From assembly GCA_020975725.1 (NCBI GenBank), contig QXJR01000022.1:186001-250000 (forward strand): 64,000 nucleotides of DNA. The letters run 5' to 3'. The DNA is from Picocystis sp. L7 (taxonomy: Eukaryota; Chlorophyta; Picocystophyceae; Picocystales; Picocystaceae). This document shows, piece after piece, positions 25,436 through 34,483 of this stretch (its first letter is position 1; every line of letters begins with the position of its first letter). Below the pieces are notes generated by a model, which saw only the letters and a program-made list of their open reading frames with translations, had not been told where the DNA came from and did no database searches. The translations under genes were made by a program, and so were the position numbers.

Positions 25436-26769
25436 TGGTTCGAGTGTCCGATCTTCCATTCGAAGCGATTCTGTGCGGAAAGGAGTTTTCGACCCATCGT
25501 TCGGCTCCTCCTACGGTGCAGCACGACTGCAACGCTACGGGCTCTGCCTTCTCTACGGCGGTGACGGTCTAGAGCAATGTGCACGACGGAATTCGACGGT
25601 TCGCTTTCTTTCGTCCATCGTCTTTTTCTTTCGTTTCTTATCCCCCCCTTGGTCGCACCTGTTGGCAGAAAGCTTCGGAACCGAGCGTTTCGTAGAGCGC
25701 CGCCTTCGCCTCCTCCTCCAGCTGGAAGCTGGAATCGAACCGATCCACACCACGTATCCCGTGGCACCTCCCGATCCTTCTTCTTGCGAAGGTCGTGTGG
25801 TTGCGCTTCACGTGCAGGTTCCCGCACGTCCGCATCTCCTCTTGGTTTCGACACGTACTGACGACGATACCTGCCTTCTTCTTCCCTTTCTTCTTCCTCC
25901 TTTTGGATCGTTTGGTTGGAAAGGGAGCTTTGAACCCTTTCCTTTCCACCAGCCCGGGACGCTTCCTCCCCCCTCCCCGGGACGCGAGGTATCGATACGA
26001 GTCCGACCCCCATCCCTGTTTCCCCCACCATTCGACCGCGGATGATCCTGGGAGAGAACACAGGGAGCCAAGCGTCCCGGGGGCAGGGACACACAGTGGG
26101 CGTCTGAAACCCCTGCGTCCCGGGCCTTTTGGGGGTGGGGGGTCCGAGAGGGGCGGAATAGGGATTTCAGAACGAGCGTCCCGCTCCCCGGGACGTTTGT
26201 CCGGGACAGAGGGACGGTGGAAAGTACTTTCCAAACACTTTCCACAATCGACCTGCCTGGACCCGCACAGTGGAAAGTACCCCCTTCGAGATGAGGGAGA
26301 CCCGAAACAGACCCGGGGGGTTGAACCGGGGAAGGACCCGATCGATCGGATCCGATGGGACAAAGTAGTCCTTTCGATTCTTCCTTCTCAACAGGATCAG
26401 AAAGGTGCCCTCGTCGGACCCGAAAGCAGCCGACGTCGGCTGAACGACGACACACACGGACAAGCGCAAAGACTCGCGACGAACGAAAGAAGACGCGAGA
26501 AGCAAAGGAAAGAGAGAGATGAGAAGTGGACGCGCAGAAGAGGCGTGGAACGTAACGAGAACGGCCGTGGACGCCGTCCAAGTGTCCCCTCCTGCAAATG
26601 TCCTCGTGGCCGGGCACTTCCGTGATCTGCGGACCAGACCTCGCGAGTCACGCGGACGCCACACAGATCGAGCTCGAGTTTCTCGAACGAATTGTGTGGC
26701 GTGCGCGCGACCGATCCTTGCAAAGTACGGCTTCTCTAGAAGCTCCGTGTAGGAGGTACGGAGCGTGCC
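25436..26769. other. Spacer or 5' introns of the minus-strand gene at 25130
   Basis: GC-rich sequence with open frames on both strands that I cannot assign. It includes a copy of a dispersed repeat (25876-25945) and a perfect 16-bp palindrome TGGAAAGTACTTTCCA at 26218-26233, part of which (TGGAAAGTAC) recurs near 26270. The missing 5' exon of the gene ending at 25130 should lie here; an Arg-rich presequence-like frame on the minus strand around 26.55-26.66 kb is one candidate, unproven. Confidence 0.35.
25876..25945 (+). repeat. Dispersed intergenic repeat, part A
   Basis: About 70 bp (pyrimidine-rich CTTCTTCCCTTTCTTC start, GGATCGTTTGGTTGG core) whose reverse complement is found nearly unchanged at 47382-47450. 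It shares no boundary signal that I can see. Confidence 0.7.
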
Positions 26770-27600
26770 ATGGTTCTCAGCACTTGGCCCGTTGCTGCAG
26801 TGTTTGGAGGCTGGGGTACTTCCTGTCCACAGCAGGATGTACCAGTGGCAAAACCAAGGGAGGTAAAGAGCGCTTACAGTAGTTTTGTTGGTTTTGCAAA
26901 CAACAACGAGGGAATGGTTGGAGGGTACAACAGGTTTGGGGGACGACGAACCTCTCCCTCAAACTCCATGCTGCATGGCAAGCAGTTGTACATTCTGATC
27001 TATGTCGCCATACTGCTAGGGAGGGTTATCTTGCTGAGATGCACACCATGCTATCAATGTGGCATCTGCCAGTCCATTCTGGACAGAAAATCTGTCATGC
27101 TCCAGCGGCCCTAGCACGCACACATGTGCCACAATCTTTCCTTTCGTTGGGACCTATACAGGCCAGAAAGTTTTCCAACTTTAGATTTCCATGTTCTTGA
27201 TGCAACTCTATGCAGTTGTAGCCCTGGAGAAGCAAGTTGGAAAGCAATCTCCCATGCGCCTTGGCAGTAACCAATACTTTTTCCAGCCATTGCCCCGTTG
27301 TTCCAGATTGGTGAAGATTCTATACAAATGTGTAGCAAGCTGCCTGTAAATTTGTTGTACATGCTCTGAACATCCATGACAAGTTGTGAGATATTGATAT
27401 TCTTCCTATTTCTGCCATGCACATGGACCAAGAACCATCTTGATGGGTAGAGGTCGAGCTCATCCGTCGTTGTGTCCAAGACTGCCATCCCCCTATCACA
27501 TCTGGGTCGACACCAACGAAAACTCGCTCATCACCGGCCGTTTGCAGCCGTTTTATTTTTGCCGTTGTCTTTCACTCCCCGAACAGTAAAACCTCTGCCT
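26770..27600. other. AT-richer stretch, gene content unclear
   Basis: Two open frames stand out: 26770-27114 on the plus strand (114 aa, ATG start, one hydrophobic segment YILIYVAILLGRVILL) and 27111-27488 on the minus strand (125 aa, contains WFLVHVHGRNRKNINISQL). Neither has a domain I know, and composition differs from the neighbouring spacers. Either a small gene or the debris of one or of a transposon is possible; I cannot choose. Confidence 0.3.
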
Positions 27601-27888
27601 ACCCATTAGATCCGATACGACATGTGTCTCAATCCATCTCCTATTTCCTTCGAATCTGCAAAGAGCCATGGTGCAGCACGGATGCAGGATTGTGGGAAGG
27701 TGCCTCGTCATCCTGTCCTCTCTCCCATGCCGTCCATCTCCACGGCCACTCCATACCACCTGTTGCCACCACTCCCCTCCCAAGGCAACGCTCTGCCCTG
27801 TTTCGAATCCCCCCCCCTAGCCTCCCTCCCTCAATCTCTCTCGATTCCTTCCCCGGGACGCTGCCGTCCCGGGGGACCGGGAATGCGT

Positions 27889-28050
27889 CCTTTCCTTTCG
27901 TTTTCTTCCATCGGTCTGGGGAGCAGGAACGATCCCTTCCCCTTGTTCTCCTCCTTCGGGTGCCCTTTTCGACGTCGGGATCGTCCAACTACGGGTTGGG
28001 GTGGGGATCGGGATGGAAAGGAAGGGAGAAGGGATGGGCCCCGTCCCGGT
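27889..28050 (+). repeat. Dispersed intergenic repeat, part B
   Basis: About 162 bp, from CCTTTCCTTTCG to CCCCGTCCCGGT. Its reverse complement, with a few differences, lies at 47231-47392 directly next to the copy of part A. Both copies sit in GC-rich 5' spacers of genes (HUS1 here, the Nudix gene there). Confidence 0.8.
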
Positions 28051-28206
28051 GTCCCAAGGAAGGAGAACCGATAGGGAACGTCCCTCCAGTTCTCCCTTCC
28101 TTCTGTGTTCCCATCTGCCCCGTTTCAGCCACCGGTCAAGATCCTTGGACGAATGGGACGTGCGAGGACGGGTATCGAAAACTCCCGGGAAACCTCCCAT
28201 CCAACT

Positions 28207-28296
28207 AGTGTTGTGAAGAAGCTTGTATGGGAATCTCCATGCAAGCTTGCACAAGCTTTAATAAGCTTATTTAAGTCTTGCCCCTTCACAACACGA
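28207..28296. mobile_element. 90-bp MITE with 9-bp target duplication
   Basis: A short AT-rich element with inverted ends GTGTTGTGAAG and CTTCACAACAC, flanked on both sides by CATCCAACT (28198-28206 and 28297-28305). The interior holds four AAGCTT hexamers in a partly palindromic array and no coding capacity. The 9-bp duplication and tiny size fit a miniature inverted-repeat element, possibly of Mutator-like origin. It lies about 220 bp upstream of the HUS1 start. Confidence 0.75.
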
Positions 28297-28513
28297 CATC
28301 CAACTCCATCCTCCCCCCAAAACGAAAAGCACACTGGATGGAAAGGAAAGTCCGATGGGATCCGAAAGGAAGGCACCCCGGGGAAACGAAGGGATGAACC
28401 GGGGAATCGGACCGTTCCCCAACCCGAGGATGAAAAAAGGAGAGAAGAAACTCCACGAGAGGCATCGTCCCTCCACCAAGGTCCGAACGGTGTGGCACGA
28501 GGAGCGATTGTCG

Positions 28514-29437
28514 ATGCGTTTCAAGGCGGTGCTGAGCGATCGAGGAGTGAGCCTGTTGGAAAGAGGGTTCGTGCCGTCCCTGGAGAAATTCGGAAAGACC
28601 TGCTGCCTGCTTTTGAGAGAAGATGACGTGCATTTCGTACAAAACGTGACCTGTACCGATGGACCCCACGTCACCGCGAAACTGGATCGACAGGTGCTCT
28701 TCCAAACCAACAAGTACCGCGTGGAAAGCAAGCACGACAATCAGATCGCCTTCGAAATCGATCTGCACCACCTGATCCGAGTGCTAAGGAGCGCAGGTGC
28801 AGTGGGAGCCGAATCGCTCTCCGTCAAACTCACCACCAAGCGAACCGAGGATGATCCGGAACCCAAACCGTTCCTTGGATTCGTCACACAAGGAGGAGAC
28901 GTGCAAATCGAACACGACATGCCGATTGGATACCCCATGGAAAACGAAGACGTGGATCAAGTGCTGCGAGAAGCAACGGTGGCACAAGTCTGTCCCTACT
29001 ACCTCGACCTCCACTGGGACCTGCCTCGAATCCAACAAGTGGTCGAACGCTTCAAAAACATCAGCGATGAAACAAGAATGGGCACAACCAAACAAGGAGA
29101 CCTCCATCTGCAAGTCGAAAAGACCTCCATACAAATGGGGGTCGAATACAGGCACCTTAAAGTGGCCCCACCATGCGAGGAACCACCCTCGTTGATCGCA
29201 TCCAATGCTGCTGAACGCCTAGACGAAGCAACCGTGGCAGGTGATGGAAACTCTGTCACGGTACAAATCAAGAACCTGAATAAAACGTTGCGATGTCCAA
29301 TGGAAATGCAAGAAAGGGTGCTCTGTGGGATCGCTGAAAACAGAGGATACGTGCACTTTTTATTCGTCTTCGCACACGATGGAAGTAGAGATCACATGCA
29401 CTTGAGCATCAAATTGCCAGTGGCAGAGGATGATTGA
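28514..29437 (+). CDS. HUS1: HUS1 checkpoint clamp subunit
   Basis: Product of 307 aa starting MRFKAVLSDRGVSLLERG, the typical HUS1 N-terminus. It is a PCNA-like sliding-clamp fold that with RAD9 and RAD1 forms the 9-1-1 complex, loaded at DNA damage to activate ATR signalling in the nucleus. Supporting stretches include the HLIRVLRSAG region and the C-terminal block ending FVFAHDGSRDHMHLSIKLP. Length is slightly above the animal protein (about 280 aa). The open frame extends 53 codons further upstream, but that part is charged low-complexity sequence without homology, and ATG 28514 gives the conserved start. No intron is needed. It converges with UBA4, 117 bp between the genes. Confidence 0.85.
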   Translation: MRFKAVLSDRGVSLLERGFVPSLEKFGKTCCLLLREDDVHFVQNVTCTDGPHVTAKLDRQVLFQTNKYRVESKHDNQIAFEIDLHHLIRVLRSAGAVGAESLSVKLTTKRTEDDPEPKPFLGFVTQGGDVQIEHDMPIGYPMENEDVDQVLREATVAQVCPYYLDLHWDLPRIQQVVERFKNISDETRMGTTKQGDLHLQVEKTSIQMGVEYRHLKVAPPCEEPPSLIASNAAERLDEATVAGDGNSVTVQIKNLNKTLRCPMEMQERVLCGIAENRGYVHFLFVFAHDGSRDHMHLSIKLPVAEDD

Positions 29438-29554
29438 GACATACAGCCTCCTGCACTTGACTTTCCTGCCACTTATGCACCAAAAGCGCTTGCTTAGTTT
29501 GGAACAAAGGCTGGTGGAGGAAAGAAAAGCCACCGTCTTGAGCGCTCCTCGACG

Positions 29555-30979
29555 TCAATAAAGGGGAAACCCACCATCGACTTCCTTTCTCCAGCCGTCA
29601 AGTCCTTCAATAATGTCATAGCACGTGCTCATTCCCAGCTTTTTCAAGGTTTCCACGGCAATTTGCGAGTCGTTTCCTCGACGACAAAGGACATAGATAG
29701 CACGGTCAGGGTCCTGATCCAGAACCTCTTGGCCTGCATCTTTAACGGCGTCCATTGGCACATTCTTTGACCATGGCAAAGAAGCAATGGCAAACTCGTG
29801 AGGCGGCCTGACATCCCACAGCTCGTGCTTTGATCTCCTCCTTTTTCTGTTGTACTCGGATGCACTGACCCTCTCTTCTTGCTCCAACAACTGCAGATTG
29901 CGGGTAATCTTGTCATTCGAAGGTGCACCGGTGAAAGCTTCATAGTCGTACGATGCAAGGAATCCTTTGTCCAACTTGGATTCTGTGCCACAAGCAAAGC
30001 ACGACATAGAACGCTCACGAAGTTTCACTCGCGTGAAAGATAAGGAAGCAGCATTGAATATAAGTAGTTTTCGAGATAGAGGCTCTCCCAATCCGGTCAG
30101 AAGCTTTATTGCTTCAAGGGCTTGAAGAGAACCCACAATGCCCGGAACAACGCCTAGGACACCAGCATCAGAGCACCGTTGGCATGCCTCGGGTTTGGGA
30201 GATTCTGGAAAGAGGCAGCGGTAGCACGGTCCATCTGCACCATGGTGGTACACGGTCAATTGGCCGTCGAGCCCGATGGCAGCACCGGACACCAAAGGGC
30301 GATTGGTCACAACACAGGCATCACTAATCAGGTATCTCGTACTAGGGTTGTCGCTGCAATCCAGGATGACATCAAACTGCTCAACTATATCGACTGCATT
30401 TTTGCTATGTATCCCTTGTGCAAAAACCTCCACCTGCAAGCCGGAGTTAAGGCCTACGCAGGTTTCGGATGCGGAGTGAGCTTTGTGCCAGCCGATCCGT
30501 TGTTCAGTGTGTGCGATTTGACGATGCAAATTCGTCAGTTCAACTTCATCCTTATCCGCAATCCCTAGCTTTCCAATCCCACACGCTGAAAGATACATAG
30601 CGGCTGGACAACCCAGCCCGCCTGCACCCACCACGAGTGCCGAGCTGCTTCGCAGTCGCTTTTGTTTCTCCACGCCAAAGCTTGGGAGGAGGAGCTGGCG
30701 GCTGAACCTCTCGATATCCCTTGCACCCATCGACAGTTCCATCATGTTTTGGCAAGTCGAACGCCCGCGTTCATCATCTTCAAGGCTCGGTTGCACCTTG
30801 TGATTCCTTCCGTCGACGTCCGTTGTCTTTTCCGATGCGGCATTCGTCGCCTTCCTTTCCACCATGGCTTGAAGCGTGCGATTCTCCATTTCCAGCACTC
30901 GAATCCGCTCCAACAGCTGCTGTTTGCTTTCCCTTCCGTCCTCCATGGCGGACGCTTCGGCGCGTCGAACATCCACCAT
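29555..30979 (-). CDS. UBA4: UBA4/MOCS3: E1-like adenylyltransferase-sulfurtransferase
   Basis: Product of 474 aa. It activates URM1 and/or the small molybdopterin-synthase subunit by adenylation and thiocarboxylation, for tRNA wobble-uridine thiolation and molybdenum cofactor synthesis in the cytosol. N-terminal coiled coil (residues about 10-45), then the ThiF/E1 domain with ATP-binding GAGGLG near residue 118, zinc-binding pairs CYRC (about 251) and CFAC (about 325), and CSDAGVLGVVPG. The C-terminal rhodanese domain has the active-site loop CRRGND near residue 432. Length matches human MOCS3 (460 aa). Start chosen at the ATG at 30979 (MVDVRRAEAS); an in-frame ATG at 31033 would add 18 residues. 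The frame is open to 31459 but without similarity. Confidence 0.9.
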   Translation of the reverse strand: MVDVRRAEASAMEDGRESKQQLLERIRVLEMENRTLQAMVERKATNAASEKTTDVDGRNHKVQPSLEDDERGRSTCQNMMELSMGARDIERFSRQLLLPSFGVEKQKRLRSSSALVVGAGGLGCPAAMYLSACGIGKLGIADKDEVELTNLHRQIAHTEQRIGWHKAHSASETCVGLNSGLQVEVFAQGIHSKNAVDIVEQFDVILDCSDNPSTRYLISDACVVTNRPLVSGAAIGLDGQLTVYHHGADGPCYRCLFPESPKPEACQRCSDAGVLGVVPGIVGSLQALEAIKLLTGLGEPLSRKLLIFNAASLSFTRVKLRERSMSCFACGTESKLDKGFLASYDYEAFTGAPSNDKITRNLQLLEQEERVSASEYNRKRRRSKHELWDVRPPHEFAIASLPWSKNVPMDAVKDAGQEVLDQDPDRAIYVLCRRGNDSQIAVETLKKLGMSTCYDIIEGLDGWRKEVDGGFPLY

Positions 30980-32111
30980 GTTGATGGACAGGCAACCTTT
31001 GGAGTCTGTAAAAGGCACCTCGGGTGGATTCATGAACCTTGGATGCTTTCTCCCTCTTCCAGGGGAACCATTGTCTACCCCAAAGTGGTGATCAGGGGAG
31101 GAGTAGAAGAGGTACCTCCAAGGAGCATGCAACCTCGCTTCGTGTTGGATCGCACCCGCGAAGGTGGTCCAAACATCCAATCGAGCATTGCATGGTAGCC
31201 ATGGTAAACCCCCTCGACGGGTGTGATTTCGATTCGATGAGGGTCTCCGCACGACTCGTTCATCACACGAATGTGTCGTGGGGTCAAGGCCTCTTGAGCC
31301 AAGAACTTCCCGCCAGTGCGCGGGTAGGAGAAGTACAAGTGAATGTCGATCGTTATGGCGGAAGTGAAGGAGACGTCTCCGCTCGTTAACAAGGCTAGAA
31401 CCAATCCCAAACTTGAACGCTGTTTGATGCAAAGTCGCAAACCATACACCTCCGCACAATAAAACGTTCTAAGCCCGTTTGGCTTCTTCATTCGAAAGCA
31501 TGGCACATGCGCCGTCCAATGACTTTGGCAACGCCGTGCTCCGTTCAATCCACGGTTGAAGATAAGAATGGAAGCTTTGCGCTAGACTACGATCATCAAT
31601 CATCATGCTTTCTCACTCATCGGTGACACTAAATTTGGAAATGACGGCATCTAGTTTCGTCTCTTCGAGTTCGACACTTTGGACTCTAGAATTCATCCGA
31701 CACTTTTTCATCCATCCAAGGCCTTCAACTGAAGCTTGGCTCGACCGAGATTCACGCCCGCAACACACTTCACCAACAATTGGCATTCGTTCCGCTTTCC
31801 TTTGAGAATGCGAAGTCACCGAGCGTAGGCAGCGTGTCCTCTCCGACGGCATGGAACGTAAGGCAGTTCATTTCTCGCACGCATGTCATCCATCCACACG
31901 ACAGTTCGTCCCTCGTTCCTGACGACGGATATCCAAAGGCAGGTTCGGCATGTCACCGCCAATCACCTTGAATCCTCCTCCTACGAGACGCACCAAGAGA
32001 GGGTTGCATGGATTGATCGGATGAGGGTCCAACCCCTGGTTTGGATCCAAGAGGGGTCGTGTTAAGTGCGGGGTTAATCCCAGTGCACGATTCCAGACCG
32101 TGTCGACGAGG
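30980..32111. other. Divergent intergenic region between UBA4 and PurKE
   Basis: About 1.1 kb. Small open frames on both strands are below 160 codons and show no domain. It separates two divergent genes and should hold both promoters. No repeat or RNA gene was seen. Confidence 0.4.
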
Positions 32112-34282
32112 ATGGCGGCGCGCGCGACTGGTGTTGGACCGACGTGCACTTCACTACGTCGTCCCAGAGTGGTTTGGCGAATTCAGTTGGATCCACTGGA
32201 TCGAAAGGAAGCGATTCGGTGCCGAAAGACACGAACTGTGGTGCACAGAAGAACGAACGCAGGCACCGCACCGACCATGGCCACGAGGTCGAAAGCTGAA
32301 GGTAGCTTGACAAGTGTCAGGTACGTCCGAAAATGCAACCTCGTGCTTTAGCTGAGAGCCATTCCGCGCACCCCTCCCCTTCCCGGAGGACGTTTCAGCG
32401 CGTTCGTCCTTTCCTTCGAGTTGCACCACGTTTCCTATAGGACACCTGCAGACAGGGCCAAGTGGGAATCCTGCAATGCGGATTGAGAACCTGAAGGCAA
32501 TGCGAAAGGTTTCGTTTCAGGAATCGTTTCATGTACTGACACGTCGACGGCTCTTTGAACCGGTCGTTTCGAACTCGATGCAGCGATGCTGGGCTACCGC
32601 GTTCGGCCACAATTGGCGTTCTTGGTGGGGGTCAACTGGGGAGGATGTTGGCCATGGCCGCAATCCCTCTTGGAGTGAAGGTCAGAGTGCTGGATCCATC
32701 TACGCCTGCTCCTGCTTCAGCTGCTGCCGAGCAACAAGTGGGGAGCTTCAGGGATCCGGAGGCAATCAAGGCCTTTGCTCAAGGCTGTGATCTCCTGACG
32801 GTCGAGATCGAGCACGTCGACACTGCTGCCTTGGAAGAGGTGCAGAGAGAGACAGGGGTAGACATAGAACCGACCCCATGTACCATTTCAATTATTCAGG
32901 ACAAGTTTCGGCAGAAGCAGCATTTTACCAAAGCAGGTGTGCCGGTGGCTGACTTTCGGGAAGTCAGCGCGTCCACCATAGATAGCATACAGGAGGAGTT
33001 TGGCTTTCCATTGATGCTGAAATCACGGAGGTTAGCATACGATGGTCGTGGAAACGCTGTCGCCAAGAATGCCAGCGAAGTCGCAGGTGCCTTGGCATCC
33101 CTTGGTGGGATCGACAACGGGCTGTATGCGGAGAGGTGGGCTCCATTCACAAACGAACTTGCTGTGATGGTCGCACGTTCAAGGGATGGACAAATTGTTT
33201 CGTTTCCTGTAACGGAGACAACACACTTGGACAATATCTGCCACACAACGGAAACGCCAGCACAGATCCCTCCCCAGTCCAAACGCGCTGCTCTTGCTGT
33301 CGCAGAGAGAGCGATTGCATCGCTGGAGGGTGCGGGGATATTTGGCGTGGAACTTTTCCTCCTGGAGGATGGGACGGTGCTTCTGAACGAGGTTGCCCCG
33401 AGACCGCACAACTCTGGACACTACACCATTGAAGCATGCGCAACTTCTCAGTACACGCAGCACCTACGTGCGATATTGGGTTGGCCCTTGGGAGATGCTT
33501 CTCTTCTCTGTGGGGCTGCAGGTATGCTGAACATCTTGGGAGAGGCGGACGGAGACGAAGGGATGGGACTCTGTCACAAACTCATAGGTCGTGCACTGGT
33601 GACTCCAGGATGTTCTCCCCATTGGTATGGAAAAGCCGATGTGAAGAAGCATCGCAAGGTCGGACACATCACCATTACTGGCTCCGACATGGCAACCGTT
33701 CGGCAGAGGATGAGTGCCCTACAAGCTGAAGCCGGCGAGGCGGGTAGCAGCGTTTCGGAACGTGTTCCTCAAGTCGGCATCATCATGGGATCAGACTCGG
33801 ACTTGTTTGTGATGGGCGCTGCTGCAGAAGTGTTGGAGGAATTTGGGGTTCCTTTTGAAGTGACCGTGGTTTCGGCGCACCGCACCCCGGAGCGAATGGT
33901 CGAATATGCGAGGAATGCGCACAAGCGTGGGCTCAAGGCCATCATCGCCGGTGCAGGGGGTGCGGCTCATCTTCCTGGCATGACTGCTTCCATGACTCCG
34001 CTGCCCGTGATTGGGGTTCCTGTCATTCCTCGTGGAGCTCCTTTGGAAGGCATGGACGCTCTCCTGAGCATTGTTCAGATGCCACGTGGCGTACCTGTTG
34101 CCACGGTATCAATTGGGAATGCCACCAATGCAGCTCTTTTGGCCTTGCGCATCCTTTCTGCGGGGGATCCCGTCCTCCTGGACAAGATGCTCTCTTACCA
34201 GGACAAGATGACGGACACCGTCTTGTCCAAGGCATCCCAATTGGAAGAGAAGGGTTGGCGTTCCTACGAATACAAGGCTTGA
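32112..34282 (+). CDS. PurK-PurE fusion (phosphoribosylaminoimidazole carboxylase), two exons
   Basis: Purine synthesis enzyme that turns AIR into CAIR: an N5-CAIR synthetase domain (PurK, ATP-grasp) followed by N5-CAIR mutase (PurE), the domain order of plants and fungal ADE2. I read join(32112..32320, 32584..34282), 635 aa. The donor is CAG|GTACGT at 32321, the acceptor ATGCAG| at 32583, with TACTGAC as branch-like site; the phase fits (AG + C). Exon 1 is Arg/Thr-rich and presequence-like ([14 protein letters not shown]), suggesting plastid targeting. PurK begins [13 protein letters not shown] near residue 80, with LTVEIEHVD and the ATP-grasp core. PurE (about residues 464-620) has [28 protein letters not shown] and [11 protein letters not shown]. 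Exon 2 has no in-frame ATG before the conserved region, which supports a spliced first exon. Confidence 0.85.
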
Positions 34283-34483
34283 TGCCATCTCATCCTGCAT
34301 CCTGGTCCTTTTTTTCCCAGGACACCCTGGACCCCTCCCCCTTCCGGTTCCCGTTTCCCTTCTGTCCGGGTTCGTTCCCCTCCCTTGACCCGAGGACCTC
34401 CGGTTTCACCGAGGGTTTCGAACCCGATCGTCCGGGTCGGTGGAGACGAGCCTCGGACGTGGATTGGGAGGTGGGCGCGCGTC

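Noticed and set aside
25473-26625. Several overlapping frames of 190-280 codons on both strands
   Set aside because: They overlap each other in all directions, are low-complexity, and part of them is the dispersed repeat that also occurs at 47.4 kb in another context.
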